The notes beneath the pieces were generated by a model that saw nothing but the letters and a program-made list of their open reading frames with translations, was not told where the DNA came from and searched no databases. The translations under genes were made by a program, and so were the position numbers. This document shows positions 35,233-43,981 of a stretch of 64,000 nucleotides of DNA, piece after piece. This stretch comes from an uncultured Lachnospiraceae bacterium (GTDB lineage Bacteria; Bacillota; Clostridia; Lachnospirales; Lachnospiraceae): the NCBI GenBank assembly GCA_902781505.1, contig CACZJL010000009.1, positions 20,427 through 84,426 of the forward strand. The letters run 5' to 3'. Numbering within the stretch: position 1 is the stretch's first letter; every line of letters starts with the position of its first letter.

Positions 35233-35308
35233 CCTCCTGGATATATAAATATTAAAAATGTACTTGTTTATTCCATCCGATGTTGTTTTCCTCTCCTGCT
35301 TCAGGAGG
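35233..35308 (-). promoter_or_regulatory. metY leader with anti-SD and SD-mimic
   Basis: On the minus strand, CCTCCTG (35302-35308) can pair either with the adjacent CAGGAGAGG (35290-35298), in a tight 3-nt-loop hairpin, or with the real ribosome binding site CAGGAGG (35233-35239) over 7 bp. The two pairings exclude each other. Confidence 0.45.
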
Positions 35309-35421
35309 GTTTCTTTTCGTTTGGTTTGTTTTGATGGTTGTATCTTACCTCGAATTTTGTTATCTGTATAATACGAGAAGCAATTAGTTGGTTATATATA
35401 AGGCCTATAACAGCAAGCACC

Positions 35422-35456
35422 AAAAAAGGCACCTCCCAAATTCGGGAAATGCCTGT
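35422..35456 (-). terminator. Intrinsic terminator of the lipoprotein gene
   Basis: On the minus strand, AGGCATTTCCC pairs with GGGAGGTGCCT (wobbles), followed by a T6 tract. It is directly downstream of the stop at 35463. Confidence 0.88.
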
Positions 35457-35462
35457 CTTTTA

Positions 35463-36410
35463 TTAGATTCTTTCAATTGTCAGATCCTTCATGCCGCCAT
35501 ATTTCGTCATGTTTTCAATCTTTGAAATAACCTCTTCTAAGGTCTGCTCGTCTTCTGAAACAAGATAATTATTATATCCATTTTCAGGATCCACAAAAAG
35601 AGGCACAACAGCCGTTCCCTGTTCATTAACGGACGCATGAACTGATTCTATCTTCGCCTTTGTCTCTCCATTTTCATCCGAATACGTGAAAACAAGAAGC
35701 ACCCTTGCATCCGGAATTGCACCGGTATTCGTAGTTTCAGTCGTTCCTTTCACAAGAAATGCATCCTCTGATGTGATATTTTCATACCGCTTTCCACCGC
35801 GTCTTTCCTCAGGAAGAGCCTGATCCACTCCGTCAGCATAACGCACAGACAGATAATTTCTCATTGCCGGTACTAAGTCTTTCGCAACCTGTTCTTTTGC
35901 TGTCACAGCTTCCGGAAGTCCACTTACAACAAAATCTTCCGTCTCATCGAAAATGCGGAAAGAATAGCCAATTGCCCTCGCTACTTCCGGGTCAATGACC
36001 GCACGAATCGCCAGGTGATCACCGTTCTTTAAAAAATCTCCACCTTCGTGAACCTGCTCCTGAACAGAGGTGTCCTTATTGGACCCAAGCGCTGTGAACT
36101 TCACAGCTGCTGCCCACGGCGCATCACACTTTATACTTTCCACATAACCAAATCCTGAAAGCAATCCCGCAAATTCCACCTGTACCGCGGCAAATACCAC
36201 TTCTCCCGGAATTACTGTTCCGGTTGGATCAATATCCGTGCCATCTGTCTGCTTAGGTACTGTAATCTGTCCTGAAGTATCAGCAGTCGCCCGAATCGTC
36301 GTCGGCTCTGCCTTACTCTCCGGCAGTCCGCAGCCTGTCACAAGCCCTGCCGTCACAAGGAGTGCCATCACTCCTGACATAAACGTTTTCTTCATAATCT
36401 TATCTGCCAT
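35463..36410 (-). CDS. Lipoprotein of unknown function
   Basis: A 315-residue exported lipoprotein. It has a signal sequence (KKTFMSGVMALLVTAGLVTGC) with a lipobox ending at the Cys in VTGC, then a Thr/Pro-rich linker and a domain I do not recognise. No repeats or metal sites stand out. The first possible ATG (36410) has a GGTGG site only 1 nt away; ATG 36395 (MKKTFMS) is an equally likely start. It is a single gene with its own terminator. Confidence 0.78.
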   Translation of the reverse strand: MADKIMKKTFMSGVMALLVTAGLVTGCGLPESKAEPTTIRATADTSGQITVPKQTDGTDIDPTGTVIPGEVVFAAVQVEFAGLLSGFGYVESIKCDAPWAAAVKFTALGSNKDTSVQEQVHEGGDFLKNGDHLAIRAVIDPEVARAIGYSFRIFDETEDFVVSGLPEAVTAKEQVAKDLVPAMRNYLSVRYADGVDQALPEERRGGKRYENITSEDAFLVKGTTETTNTGAIPDARVLLVFTYSDENGETKAKIESVHASVNEQGTAVVPLFVDPENGYNNYLVSEDEQTLEEVISKIENMTKYGGMKDLTIERI

Positions 36411-36520
36411 TCCACCCTGGGGAATCCCACGTTTGGAAGGCAGTTCTCCTGTCCTGATTTCTTAAAGAGTATCACGGAAATCCTGCACTTTCAAGTCGCC
36501 TGAAAAGCCATGTTAAAGTG

Positions 36521-36549
36521 TTGACAATGATACTTCAAGAAACTAAAAT
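36521..36549 (+). promoter_or_regulatory. Promoter of bioB-bioY
   Basis: TTGACA (36521-36526), a 17-nt spacer and TAAAAT (36544-36549), about 40 bp before bioB. I see no BirA-type operator palindrome. Confidence 0.78.
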
Positions 36550-36589
36550 TAAAAAGGATTTTTCGTAAAAATGGAGGGAAAGGAGTTTT

Positions 36590-37609
36590 ATGAATTGCTT
36601 AAAATTAGCAGATGAAATCATTGCCGGCAGGAGACTCACAGCCGACGATTCCCTGTCTGACTTCATTACGGCCGATTTACAGGAACTGACCGAAGGAGCC
36701 GATAAGATTAGGGATGCCTTATGTGGAGATAAGGTCGATTTATGTACCATCATCTCCGGAAGAAGCGGTCGCTGTTCCGAGAACTGCAAGTTCTGCGCAC
36801 AATCAGCGCACCATCACACAACCTGTGATGTCTATGACTTACTCGATGAGGACACGATTATCGCCACTGCGAAGGCGAATGAAGAAGAGGGAGTTGACCG
36901 TTTCGGCATAGTCAATTCTGGTTACGGACCAACTGATGAGGAATTTGAAAAGATTATTCATACTATCGAACGTATGGACAAAGAGTTAAACATTGAGCTC
37001 TGCTGTTCTTTGGGATTCCTTACAAAAGAACAGTTCCGTCGCCTGCACAAAGCTGGAATCACCAGCATTCACAACAACATTGAAACCTCACGCAGGTTCT
37101 TCCCGGAAATCTGCACCACACATTCCTTTGACGATAAAATCGCCAACATCAGACGAGCACAGGAAGAGGGCCTCTGCGTCTGCTCCGGTGGAATTATCGG
37201 AATGGGTGAGACCTGGGAAGACAGAATCGACATGGCAGTGACCCTTTCAGAACTTGGAATTCTTTCCATTCCTGTCAATTCACTTATGCCGATTAAGGGC
37301 ACGCCACTTGAGAACCTTCCTCGTCTGACCGAAGAAGATATCTTACGTACCATCGCCATCTTCCGCTACATCAATCCGGAAGCAAATATCCGCCTTGCCG
37401 GCGGTCGCGCATTGATGGATGACAACGGTCGCAAGACCTTCTACTCCGGAGCCTCAGCTTCCATTACAGGAAATATGCTGACCACCTCCGGTTCTACCAT
37501 CCAGTCTGACCTTGCCATGTTACAAGACTTAGGTCGTGACGTCACACCGGACTGGACGTTACCGGAAGAGCTTCGTGCCGATACACCTTACAAATATCAC
37601 GAAGACTGA
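36590..37609 (+). CDS. bioB: Biotin synthase (radical SAM)
   Basis: Inserts sulfur into dethiobiotin to form biotin. The 339-residue protein has the radical-SAM cysteine motif CSENCKFC, followed by AQSAHHHT. It also has the BioB signatures GIVNSGYGPTDEE, LCCSLGFL, HNNIETSRRFFPEICTTHSFDDKI and NIRLAGGRALM, the last supplying the Arg ligand of the 2Fe-2S cluster. It starts at ATG 36590 behind AAAGGAG. It is followed 43 bp later by bioY. No other biotin synthesis genes are visible, so the cell may import dethiobiotin/biotin and carry out only the last step. Confidence 0.96.
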   Translation: MNCLKLADEIIAGRRLTADDSLSDFITADLQELTEGADKIRDALCGDKVDLCTIISGRSGRCSENCKFCAQSAHHHTTCDVYDLLDEDTIIATAKANEEEGVDRFGIVNSGYGPTDEEFEKIIHTIERMDKELNIELCCSLGFLTKEQFRRLHKAGITSIHNNIETSRRFFPEICTTHSFDDKIANIRRAQEEGLCVCSGGIIGMGETWEDRIDMAVTLSELGILSIPVNSLMPIKGTPLENLPRLTEEDILRTIAIFRYINPEANIRLAGGRALMDDNGRKTFYSGASASITGNMLTTSGSTIQSDLAMLQDLGRDVTPDWTLPEELRADTPYKYHED

Positions 37610-37652
37610 AGAATGAAATCTTACACGACAAAAAATTAAAAGGGGAACAAAA

Positions 37653-38234
37653 ATGAAAGAAAAGACAAACACATTGAAACGAGTTAACATGGATGAGCGA
37701 ACTCTATCGCTCGTAATGATTGCATTAAATGCAGCAATCCTCTGCGTTTTAGCGCCACTTTCCATTCCACTGCCATTCAGCCCGGTTCCTATTTCCTTAA
37801 CGAACCTCGCTTTATACTTCATGGTTTATGTAGCAGGCACAAAGCGTTCTACTGCTGCCTTTATTGTTTACGTACTGCTTGGCGCTGCGGGTCTTCCTGT
37901 ATTCTCCAATTATACCGGAGGAGCAGGAAAACTTGCCGGACCAACCGGTGGCTATATCTTAGGCTTCCTGCCTATGATTTTATTTATGGGACTTTTTGTA
38001 CATAAGCATATGAAAAACAAAATCCTTTGCATCTTTGTCATGATGGTTGCAACCTGTATTGTTTATACCTTAGGAACTGCGTGGCTGAGCTATTCTGCTC
38101 ACCTGTCAGTCACAGCCGCCCTCTGGGCAGGTGTTATCCCATTCATTCCCGGCGATTTGTTTAAAATCGTCCTTGCAGCAATTCTCGGCCCTGTACTTCA
38201 CGGAAGATTAAAGCAGGCCGGAGTTCTTAAGTAA
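37653..38234 (+). CDS. bioY: Biotin transporter BioY (ECF S component)
   Basis: A 193-residue membrane protein with six segments and the BioY signature region (PLPFSPVPISLTNLALYFM, GAAGLPVFSNYTGGAGKLAGPTGGYILGFL). BioY binds biotin and works alone or with an EcfAAT module. It forms an operon with bioB. Its ribosome binding site is AAAAGGGG at about 10 nt. Confidence 0.95.
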   Translation: MKEKTNTLKRVNMDERTLSLVMIALNAAILCVLAPLSIPLPFSPVPISLTNLALYFMVYVAGTKRSTAAFIVYVLLGAAGLPVFSNYTGGAGKLAGPTGGYILGFLPMILFMGLFVHKHMKNKILCIFVMMVATCIVYTLGTAWLSYSAHLSVTAALWAGVIPFIPGDLFKIVLAAILGPVLHGRLKQAGVLK

Positions 38235-38268
38235 TTTAACTGCATATCGCACCAGTCAATGCATGAAA

Positions 38269-38330
38269 AATGGGCTGAAATGGTAATGTTTCCGGTTAAA
38301 CCAGATACATGACATTTCAGCCCATTAATT
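38269..38330 (+). terminator. Long-stem hairpin after bioY
   Basis: A 14-bp perfect stem, AATGGGCTGAAATG (38269-38282) with CATTTCAGCCCATT (38313-38326), a 30-nt loop, and the tail AATTTTAAAA. The T-tract is weak, so termination efficiency is uncertain. Confidence 0.6.
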
Positions 38331-38387
38331 TTAAAATGCCCTTGTCTGAAGGCTTCGCCACTCGTTGTAATCGGGGGCGCTGATGCA

Positions 38388-38416
38388 CAAAAAAAGCAGG
38401 CTTAACGCCTGCTTAA
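38388..38416 (-). terminator. Terminator of the tRNA-Val/tRNA-Met unit
   Basis: On the minus strand, AAGCAGGC, loop GTTAA, GCCTGCTT, then a T-rich tail, starting 8 bp after tRNA-Met. Confidence 0.88.
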
Positions 38417-38422
38417 ATGTAG

Positions 38423-38496
38423 TAGCGAGAGGGAGATTCGAACTCTCGACACCACGGGTATGAACCGTGTGCTCTAGCCAACTGAGCTATCTCGCC
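38423..38496 (-). tRNA. tRNA-Met (anticodon CAT, elongator type)
   Basis: A 74-nt cloverleaf: acceptor GGCGAGA/TCTCGCT, D-arm GCTCAGTTGGCTAGAGC, anticodon arm CACGGTTCATACCCGTG (CAT), T-arm GAGAGTTCGAATCTC. It closely resembles elongator tRNA-Met of Bacillus. An Ile2 (lysidine) reading of CAT is less likely. Confidence 0.88.
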
Positions 38497-38505
38497 ATAA
38501 ATATA

Positions 38506-38578
38506 TGGGACCAATAGGGCTCGAACCTATGACCCTCTGCTTGTAAGGCAGATGCTCTCCCAGCTGAGCTATAATCCC
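38506..38578 (-). tRNA. tRNA-Val (anticodon TAC)
   Basis: A 73-nt cloverleaf: acceptor GGGATTA/TGGTCCC (two wobble pairs), D-arm GCTCAGCTGGGAGAGC, anticodon arm CTGCCTTACAAGCAG (TAC), T-arm ATAGGTTCGAGCCCTAT. It is 9 bp upstream of tRNA-Met in one transcript. Confidence 0.92.
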
Positions 38579-38628
38579 ACAATTGTCCTGACTTAGCGGT
38601 TGTTTCCGCAACTCAAGAACGCTTCGCT

Positions 38629-38658
38629 ATTATACATTGGAAATTCAAGCATTGTCAA
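38629..38658 (-). promoter_or_regulatory. Promoter of the tRNA-Val/tRNA-Met unit
   Basis: On the minus strand, TTGACA (38653-38658), an 18-nt spacer and TATAAT (38629-38634): both hexamers are full consensus. Confidence 0.85.
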
Positions 38659-38677
38659 CCACTAAATCAAAACTTTT

Positions 38678-40525
38678 TTAAAATTCTTTGATTTTTTCAA
38701 CAATCCTCTCCATTAAGCGGATTCTGTTGAATGGAGTCATCAGATAAAATCCGTCAACAAAAGGAGCAATTTTTTCTGCAATTTCAGTCGTGAAGCGGAC
38801 TGCCAGTTCTTCGCCCTGTTCGCGATCAGCTCCCCGGTAGGCTTCTATCATATTTTCCGGAACTTCGATGCCATTAATCTCTGCATTCATAAATAACGCA
38901 TTTTTTTCTGAAACGACCGGAATAATTCCGCCGAGAATGAAAATTTCTTTTCCCAGAGTCTCCTTGGCAAGGCGAAGATTTTCAATTGCCTGATTCGTCA
39001 GGGCAGGCTGTGTTAAGAAGCCCTTGCAGCCTTCCGCAATCTTTCCCTTTGCGCGCTCAAGTTCCACAGCAAAATTTCTCGCATTGACATTCAATGCACC
39101 ATACACCATCAGTGGCTCCTCTGTAAAAAGCTCCTCGTTTAAGGAATTCACATATCCAATCATTTTCCTTGAATTAAAACGATAGACCGCCTTGACCTCA
39201 TCACGCTCGGCTGACGGAATCGGATCACCTGTGATAATCAGTACGTTTCGAATTCCCTCTGCCTGTCCACCAAGCAAAAGTCCCTTCGTTGCGTTGATAT
39301 TTCGATCCCTGCAGGTCATATGTGGAATTACATCAAAATCTAATTCCCTTTTCACCTTGCAGGCAAGCAATGTAGAATCCATGCGTGCTCTCGCAATCGG
39401 ACAATCCGCAATCGTAAGCGTATCCACTCCCGCATTCCGAAGGCGCACAGCGCCCTCCATAAACTTCGTAACATCCGCATTCTTCGGAGGATCAAGCTCT
39501 ACAGCAATCACCTTCTTACCACTCTCTAACTTCAGACGCAGACGATTTGTCAGATGCAGATTCTTCTCTGCTTCCTCTTCTTCAGAAAAAACAGAAACGC
39601 AGGCACCTGTTTCATCTGAGAGCAGCGCAAACGACACCTCTTTTACGGCAATCTCTGACACAGCCGCACAAACAGCACTGATGTACTCCGGTGTCGTTCC
39701 GCAACAGCCGCCAAGAATCCTGACACCTTTTTGTGCTATCGATGCCATCTGCTCTGCGAAATACTTAGCTGATCCGTCATAAAATGTACGGAATCCGCGA
39801 ACCACCGGATAAGCTGCATTTGGCATGGAAGAAAGATGGCTGTAATCCTTTAAATGAAGGCGTTCTAATAAAAGCTCCTGATGTTTTGCACTTGAAACGC
39901 AGTTTAAACCTACGATATCCGCAAGCCCGGATTCATGTACGCATTTACACAGATTCTTATAATATCTGCCCTCTCTTGAATACCCGTCAGGCATCACGCC
40001 GAAAGAAACGCTAATAAAGGCATCCGGACACACCTCACGAATGTGCGCGCAGGCCTCCAACACACCTGTTTCCTGCGCCAGTGTCTCAAATACAAAGCAG
40101 GTAAGTCCCGCATCCAAAAAAAAATCTGCAAGCTGAATATAATTATCCCTTACCTGTTCATCTGTATCGCCCGGAGCAGGTCCTAAATCGGCAAATACAA
40201 AGACTTCCTCACCACTCTCTAAAACAGCGTCCTGTGCCGCTTTTACGGCCGCAGATACGACTGTTCTCTGAAGATTCTGTCTTTCCTCTTCATTCAATGA
40301 GTTCTCGTCAGACAAAAACTCCGGGTATGCACCAAACGTGTTGAGTCGAACTGCCTTTGCTCCCGCCTGAATATACTCCTTATGAACATCCTTAACACGC
40401 TCCGGATGAGTGAGATTGGCTATCTCACACACCTGACTCTTCTCATTGTATTTTGCTGAGTAGTAGGTGCCAAACGCACCATCAAAAATCAAAATATGAT
40501 TTTTAAGATACTCTCGAATCGTCAT
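38678..40525 (-). CDS. Bifunctional homocysteine S-methyltransferase / methylene-THF reductase (YitJ-like)
   Basis: A 615-residue fusion. Residues about 1-290 form a homocysteine methyltransferase barrel (ILIFDGAFGTYYSAK, GLNCVSS, zinc motif ILGGCCGTTPEYI). Residues about 320-615 form a 5,10-methylene-THF reductase (VIAVELDPPKNADVTKFMEGAVRL, LITGDPIP, FLTQPALTN, GIIPVVSEKNALFM). Together they can reduce methylene-THF and methylate homocysteine. It lies 11 bp after metH, so the second barrel either adds an alternative methyl donor route or feeds MetH. Bacillus YitJ has the same architecture. Confidence 0.94.
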   Translation of the reverse strand: MTIREYLKNHILIFDGAFGTYYSAKYNEKSQVCEIANLTHPERVKDVHKEYIQAGAKAVRLNTFGAYPEFLSDENSLNEEERQNLQRTVVSAAVKAAQDAVLESGEEVFVFADLGPAPGDTDEQVRDNYIQLADFFLDAGLTCFVFETLAQETGVLEACAHIREVCPDAFISVSFGVMPDGYSREGRYYKNLCKCVHESGLADIVGLNCVSSAKHQELLLERLHLKDYSHLSSMPNAAYPVVRGFRTFYDGSAKYFAEQMASIAQKGVRILGGCCGTTPEYISAVCAAVSEIAVKEVSFALLSDETGACVSVFSEEEEAEKNLHLTNRLRLKLESGKKVIAVELDPPKNADVTKFMEGAVRLRNAGVDTLTIADCPIARARMDSTLLACKVKRELDFDVIPHMTCRDRNINATKGLLLGGQAEGIRNVLIITGDPIPSAERDEVKAVYRFNSRKMIGYVNSLNEELFTEEPLMVYGALNVNARNFAVELERAKGKIAEGCKGFLTQPALTNQAIENLRLAKETLGKEIFILGGIIPVVSEKNALFMNAEINGIEVPENMIEAYRGADREQGEELAVRFTTEIAEKIAPFVDGFYLMTPFNRIRLMERIVEKIKEF

Positions 40526-40536
40526 TTCATTTCCTC

Positions 40537-42987
40537 TTAATTTCCGAAAACTTCCTTTGCAACAGCAACCGACGCTCTCGCATCTGCTGAATAATAGGTT
40601 GCACCGATTTTTTCAGCATATTCCGGTGTCAGAACAGCTCCGCCAACAAAGGTCTTCACTCCCGGACATTCCTTCTTCAACAGCTGGATTGTCTCCTCCA
40701 TCGCAGGAAGTGTCGTTGTCATCAGTGCGGAAAGTCCGACAAGCTTCGCATCATGCTGCTTTGTCGCTTCCACAACCTTTACAGGATCCACATCGCGACC
40801 TAAATCAATGATCTTATAACCATAGTTCTCAAGGATTACCTTCACGATATTCTTTCCGATATCATGGATATCGCCCTTTACCGTGCAGATGACAATAGTT
40901 CCGTTTGAAACATTGTCATTTCCACCCTTTGTGGCAATTCTTTCCTTGATCATGTCAAATGCCGCTGTTGCCGCATTTGCCGAGCTGATGAGCTGTGGCA
41001 GGAAAATAACCTGCTTCTCATAAAGTTCTCCTACCTTGTCAAGGGCAGGGATTAACTCGTTGTTAATCAATTCTTCCTCTGTCATCTCTTCAAGCTTTTT
41101 TTCAGACAGCCTTCTGGTCTCGTCTTTTAACCCCTTTAATACAGCCTGCTCGATGGTCATTTCACCGCTGTCTGCGGCTCCAGCGCCATTGTTGGCGGCA
41201 CCTGTTCCGTTAGAAACAATGGTCTGTTCCGTGCGGTTTGAGAATCTTGCGATATACTCCTCACAGTTCACATCCTGCATGGAAAGAACCTTGAAGGAAG
41301 CGACTGCATCCATTAAGGCCAAGGTGTTCGGATTAATGATTGGGAAGTCCAGTCCACACTGCATCGCCTGAATCAGGAAATTCTCCGTAATATGGCTTCT
41401 TGCAGGGAGACCGAACGAAATATTTGAAACGCCAAGGCAAGCGTGAAGTCCAAGCTCTTCATTCACACGGCGCAAAGCCTTTAAGGTCTCAATCGCCTGA
41501 TTCTGCTGGGCAGAAACAGTCAGCGCAAGACAGTCAATCAGAATATCTTCCTTTGGAATCCCATATTCCGTAACACGCTTTAAGATATACTCCGCCTTCT
41601 CAAATCGGCCTTCCGCCGTATCCGGCATTCCGGACTCATCAAGACACAATCCGACCGTTGCAGCACCGTACTTCTTTAAAATCGGAAGGAAGGCATCGAG
41701 ACGTTCATCATCTGCATTTACAGAGTTCACTAATGCGCGTCCGGAATACACTCGAAGTGCCGCCTCAACAACCTCTGCATCACCTGAGTCAATCTGAATA
41801 GGAAGGGAAACCACACCCTGAAGTGCTTTTACAACTTCCACCATCAGTTCTTTTTCGTTACCGCCGGGCACACCGACATTAACATCTAAAATATCAGCAC
41901 CGCCCTCTTCTTCAGCGAGCGCAATCTTGCAAATATAGCCTAAATCATGGTCTAACAGAGCCTGCTGGAATTTTTTCTTCCCCGTAGGGTTCAGACGCTC
42001 ACCAATGACACGTACACCGCCAAATTCAGCCACCTGCGTTGCACTGCAGATACCGCGGCGCTTTTTAACAGGTCGATCAACGCCGTCAAACAGCGCACCA
42101 AAGCCCTCACCTGCATTTGTCTTTTTCTTTAATTCACGGATGAAATCCGGATTAGAACCGCAGCAGCCGCCCATCGCAATCAAAGGAAGTTCCTTATATT
42201 GCATCATCTGTTCTGCAAAGTCCTCTGCCTTCAGGTCATATCCACCAGTTTCAGGGTCAGGAAGACCTGCATTCGGCTTTACAATAATCGGAAGATTGGT
42301 CCAGTCGGACAGTTCCTTAGCAAGCGGATAGATTTCATTCGGACCAAGAGAACAGTTAATTCCGATTGCATCTGCGCCAAGGCCTTCCATGGTCAGGGCA
42401 AATGCAGAGACTTTCGTACCTGTAAAGGTTCTTTCGCTCTCTTCAAAGGACATGGTCACCCAGACTTCGAGGTCTGTGTGCTCTTTTGTTGCAAGAACCG
42501 CCGCTCTTGCATCCTGTAAATCGGTAAATGTTTCAAATACAACGAGGTCTGCACCTGCCTCGGCACCGGCGATGACCTGCTCCTTATACGCTTCATAAGC
42601 ATCTTCAAAGGTCACGGTTCCGAATGGTTCAAGAAGTTCACCAATAGGTCCTGCATCGAGTGCTACCAGTACCTTTTCCCCGTACTTTTCTTCGCCATAA
42701 GCTGCTGCTTTTTTGGCAATCGCAATGTTTGTCTTAACCGCAGTTTCTGTATCGATTCCGGTTCCGGCAAGCTTTCTTGGATTGGCTCCGAAGGTATTTG
42801 CATAAATCAGTCGTGAACCAGCATCAACGTAGCTTTTCTGAACTTCTAAAACAACATCCGGGTGGTCCAGTGCGAAAACTTCAGGATGCTCACCTGGCTT
42901 TAATCCTGCTGCCTGCAGCATCGTACCCATTCCGCCATCAAGCAGGACCATGCGCTTTGCTGTCTTAGCCACTCTTAACTTATCCAT
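40537..42987 (-). CDS. metH: Cobalamin-dependent methionine synthase lacking the activation domain
   Basis: An 816-residue MetH. Residues 1-300 form the homocysteine barrel (DGGMGTMLQAAGLKPGE, zinc motif AMGGCCGSNPDFI). Residues about 320-590 form the pterin-binding barrel (VIGERLNPTGKKKFQQALLD, DVNVGVPGGNEKELM). Residues about 640-816 form the B12 cap and Rossmann domain with GDIHDIGKN, which supplies the cobalt-ligating His. A Gly/Ala/Asn-rich linker precedes the cap. The C-terminal SAM-dependent reactivation domain of E. coli MetH is missing; it is encoded separately by the gene immediately upstream. Confidence 0.95.
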   Translation of the reverse strand: MDKLRVAKTAKRMVLLDGGMGTMLQAAGLKPGEHPEVFALDHPDVVLEVQKSYVDAGSRLIYANTFGANPRKLAGTGIDTETAVKTNIAIAKKAAAYGEEKYGEKVLVALDAGPIGELLEPFGTVTFEDAYEAYKEQVIAGAEAGADLVVFETFTDLQDARAAVLATKEHTDLEVWVTMSFEESERTFTGTKVSAFALTMEGLGADAIGINCSLGPNEIYPLAKELSDWTNLPIIVKPNAGLPDPETGGYDLKAEDFAEQMMQYKELPLIAMGGCCGSNPDFIRELKKKTNAGEGFGALFDGVDRPVKKRRGICSATQVAEFGGVRVIGERLNPTGKKKFQQALLDHDLGYICKIALAEEEGGADILDVNVGVPGGNEKELMVEVVKALQGVVSLPIQIDSGDAEVVEAALRVYSGRALVNSVNADDERLDAFLPILKKYGAATVGLCLDESGMPDTAEGRFEKAEYILKRVTEYGIPKEDILIDCLALTVSAQQNQAIETLKALRRVNEELGLHACLGVSNISFGLPARSHITENFLIQAMQCGLDFPIINPNTLALMDAVASFKVLSMQDVNCEEYIARFSNRTEQTIVSNGTGAANNGAGAADSGEMTIEQAVLKGLKDETRRLSEKKLEEMTEEELINNELIPALDKVGELYEKQVIFLPQLISSANAATAAFDMIKERIATKGGNDNVSNGTIVICTVKGDIHDIGKNIVKVILENYGYKIIDLGRDVDPVKVVEATKQHDAKLVGLSALMTTTLPAMEETIQLLKKECPGVKTFVGGAVLTPEYAEKIGATYYSADARASVAVAKEVFGN

Positions 42988-43056
42988 CTTTAACCTCTCC
43001 TTATTCCAATCACTACTTAGCCGCCTTCATTTCCCTCGCACCAGCGGATGGCTTTT

Positions 43057-43773
43057 CTACTCGCCGCACACGACTCCCATCTTCCGGAATCTGCAGGATT
43101 CATGCAGATTACAATCCATGCACGTTTTCTTTCTTTTCTTTAGCGGATGATCTGCAACTCCAATAATTGCAGTGACCGACTTCCTTGGAATCATGATGTG
43201 TTCCGGAGTCATTGTCAGTCCGATTCTTCTTGCTTCAATCACCTGACCAAAGTCATTCTGAACCGCAAGCGGCACGTCGCCGTAGCCGGGTGAAAACCGG
43301 GTAGTCAGGTATTTGCCCTGCTCCTGATACTGTTTTCTTAAATTAGCTTCAAAGGTATCGCAGACCGCTTCAATCAGCGTACTGCCTGAGGAATCCATGA
43401 TAAGAGACGCAATCGGGTCTCGCATTTCTTCAATGTGAATGGCCCTGTCGACACCTGAACCCAAGGTTGCTCCCATTAAGAGCACCTCTTTGCACCCTTC
43501 CAGATGTTTTTTGATATCCTCACCGATAAAAATCTTCTTCAAACTTTCCGACCAGCCATCACTGATATCAAATGAGGCAACGATGACGCGCGGAGTTGCA
43601 GCATCACTGGTCTTGTCCATAACCTCTGCAATCTTCCCCTCAAGTTCCTCACTCATCTCCTGACCGGAATATCCGATATAGCGAAGGACTTCCGACCGGT
43701 CTTTCTCCGAAAGTCTGACATCAGCTATTGATTTGTCTTCCCAGAGAATCTTCTCCAAATCCTTGTCCTCCAT
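43057..43773 (-). CDS. Stand-alone methionine synthase activation domain protein
   Basis: A 238-residue protein matching the Met_synt_B12 reactivation fold (RYIGYSGQEMSEELEGKI, LLMGATLGSGVDRAI, TTRFSPGYGDVPLAVQNDF, IGLTMTPEHIMIPRKSVTAIIGV). It supplies SAM-dependent reductive reactivation to the truncated MetH encoded downstream. The C-terminal cysteines (KKTCMDCNLHESCRFRK) may bind metal. I start at ATG 43773 (MEDKDLEKILW); no strong SD decides it, and the frame is open to 43872. It heads the three-gene methionine operon. Confidence 0.87.
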   Translation of the reverse strand: MEDKDLEKILWEDKSIADVRLSEKDRSEVLRYIGYSGQEMSEELEGKIAEVMDKTSDAATPRVIVASFDISDGWSESLKKIFIGEDIKKHLEGCKEVLLMGATLGSGVDRAIHIEEMRDPIASLIMDSSGSTLIEAVCDTFEANLRKQYQEQGKYLTTRFSPGYGDVPLAVQNDFGQVIEARRIGLTMTPEHIMIPRKSVTAIIGVADHPLKKRKKTCMDCNLHESCRFRKMGVVCGE

Positions 43774-43820
43774 TTTCTTTCTGTTCTTAGCCGTGTTGCA
43801 CGTCTTTTGCATAACCCTTA

Positions 43821-43855
43821 TGTCGTGCGACACTTCATCACGATGAATTATACCA
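43821..43855 (-). promoter_or_regulatory. Promoter and two palindromes before the methionine synthase operon
   Basis: On the minus strand there is an extended -10, TGGTATAAT (43847-43855). Just downstream are two perfect palindromes: TTCATC-gt-GATGAA (43834-43847) and TGTCG-ca-CGACA (43821-43832). Both would lie at or after the transcription start. They could be a repressor operator pair or RNA hairpins. Confidence 0.5.
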
Positions 43856-43864
43856 TAAAAAAAG

Positions 43865-43912
43865 CAGACCATAGGCGCCCTTGATATAGGCTTTTCCTAT
43901 GGTCTGTTAAAA
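43865..43912 (-). terminator. Intrinsic terminator of the DUF2798-like gene
   Basis: On the minus strand, CAGACCATAGG pairs with CCTATGGTCTG across a loop of about 20 nt, followed by a T7 tract that runs into the next promoter. Confidence 0.88.
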
Positions 43913-43981
43913 TTTTTCTCGTCCAGATGACAAGCTTTTACAAAAGATTTTGAACTGTTGCGCGCCATTTTCAGGTGCTGA

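Noticed and set aside
35224..35460. Possible SAM (S-box) riboswitch before metY
   Set aside because: The expected S-box core sequences and the leader terminator are absent; the only terminator belongs to the upstream lipoprotein gene.
38340..38390. Segment between the bioY hairpin and the tRNA terminator
   Set aside because: No open frame, promoter or further structure was seen; treated as spacer.
43774..43860. Possible cobalamin riboswitch before the MetH operon
   Set aside because: The leader is less than 100 nt and lacks the B12-box sequence.
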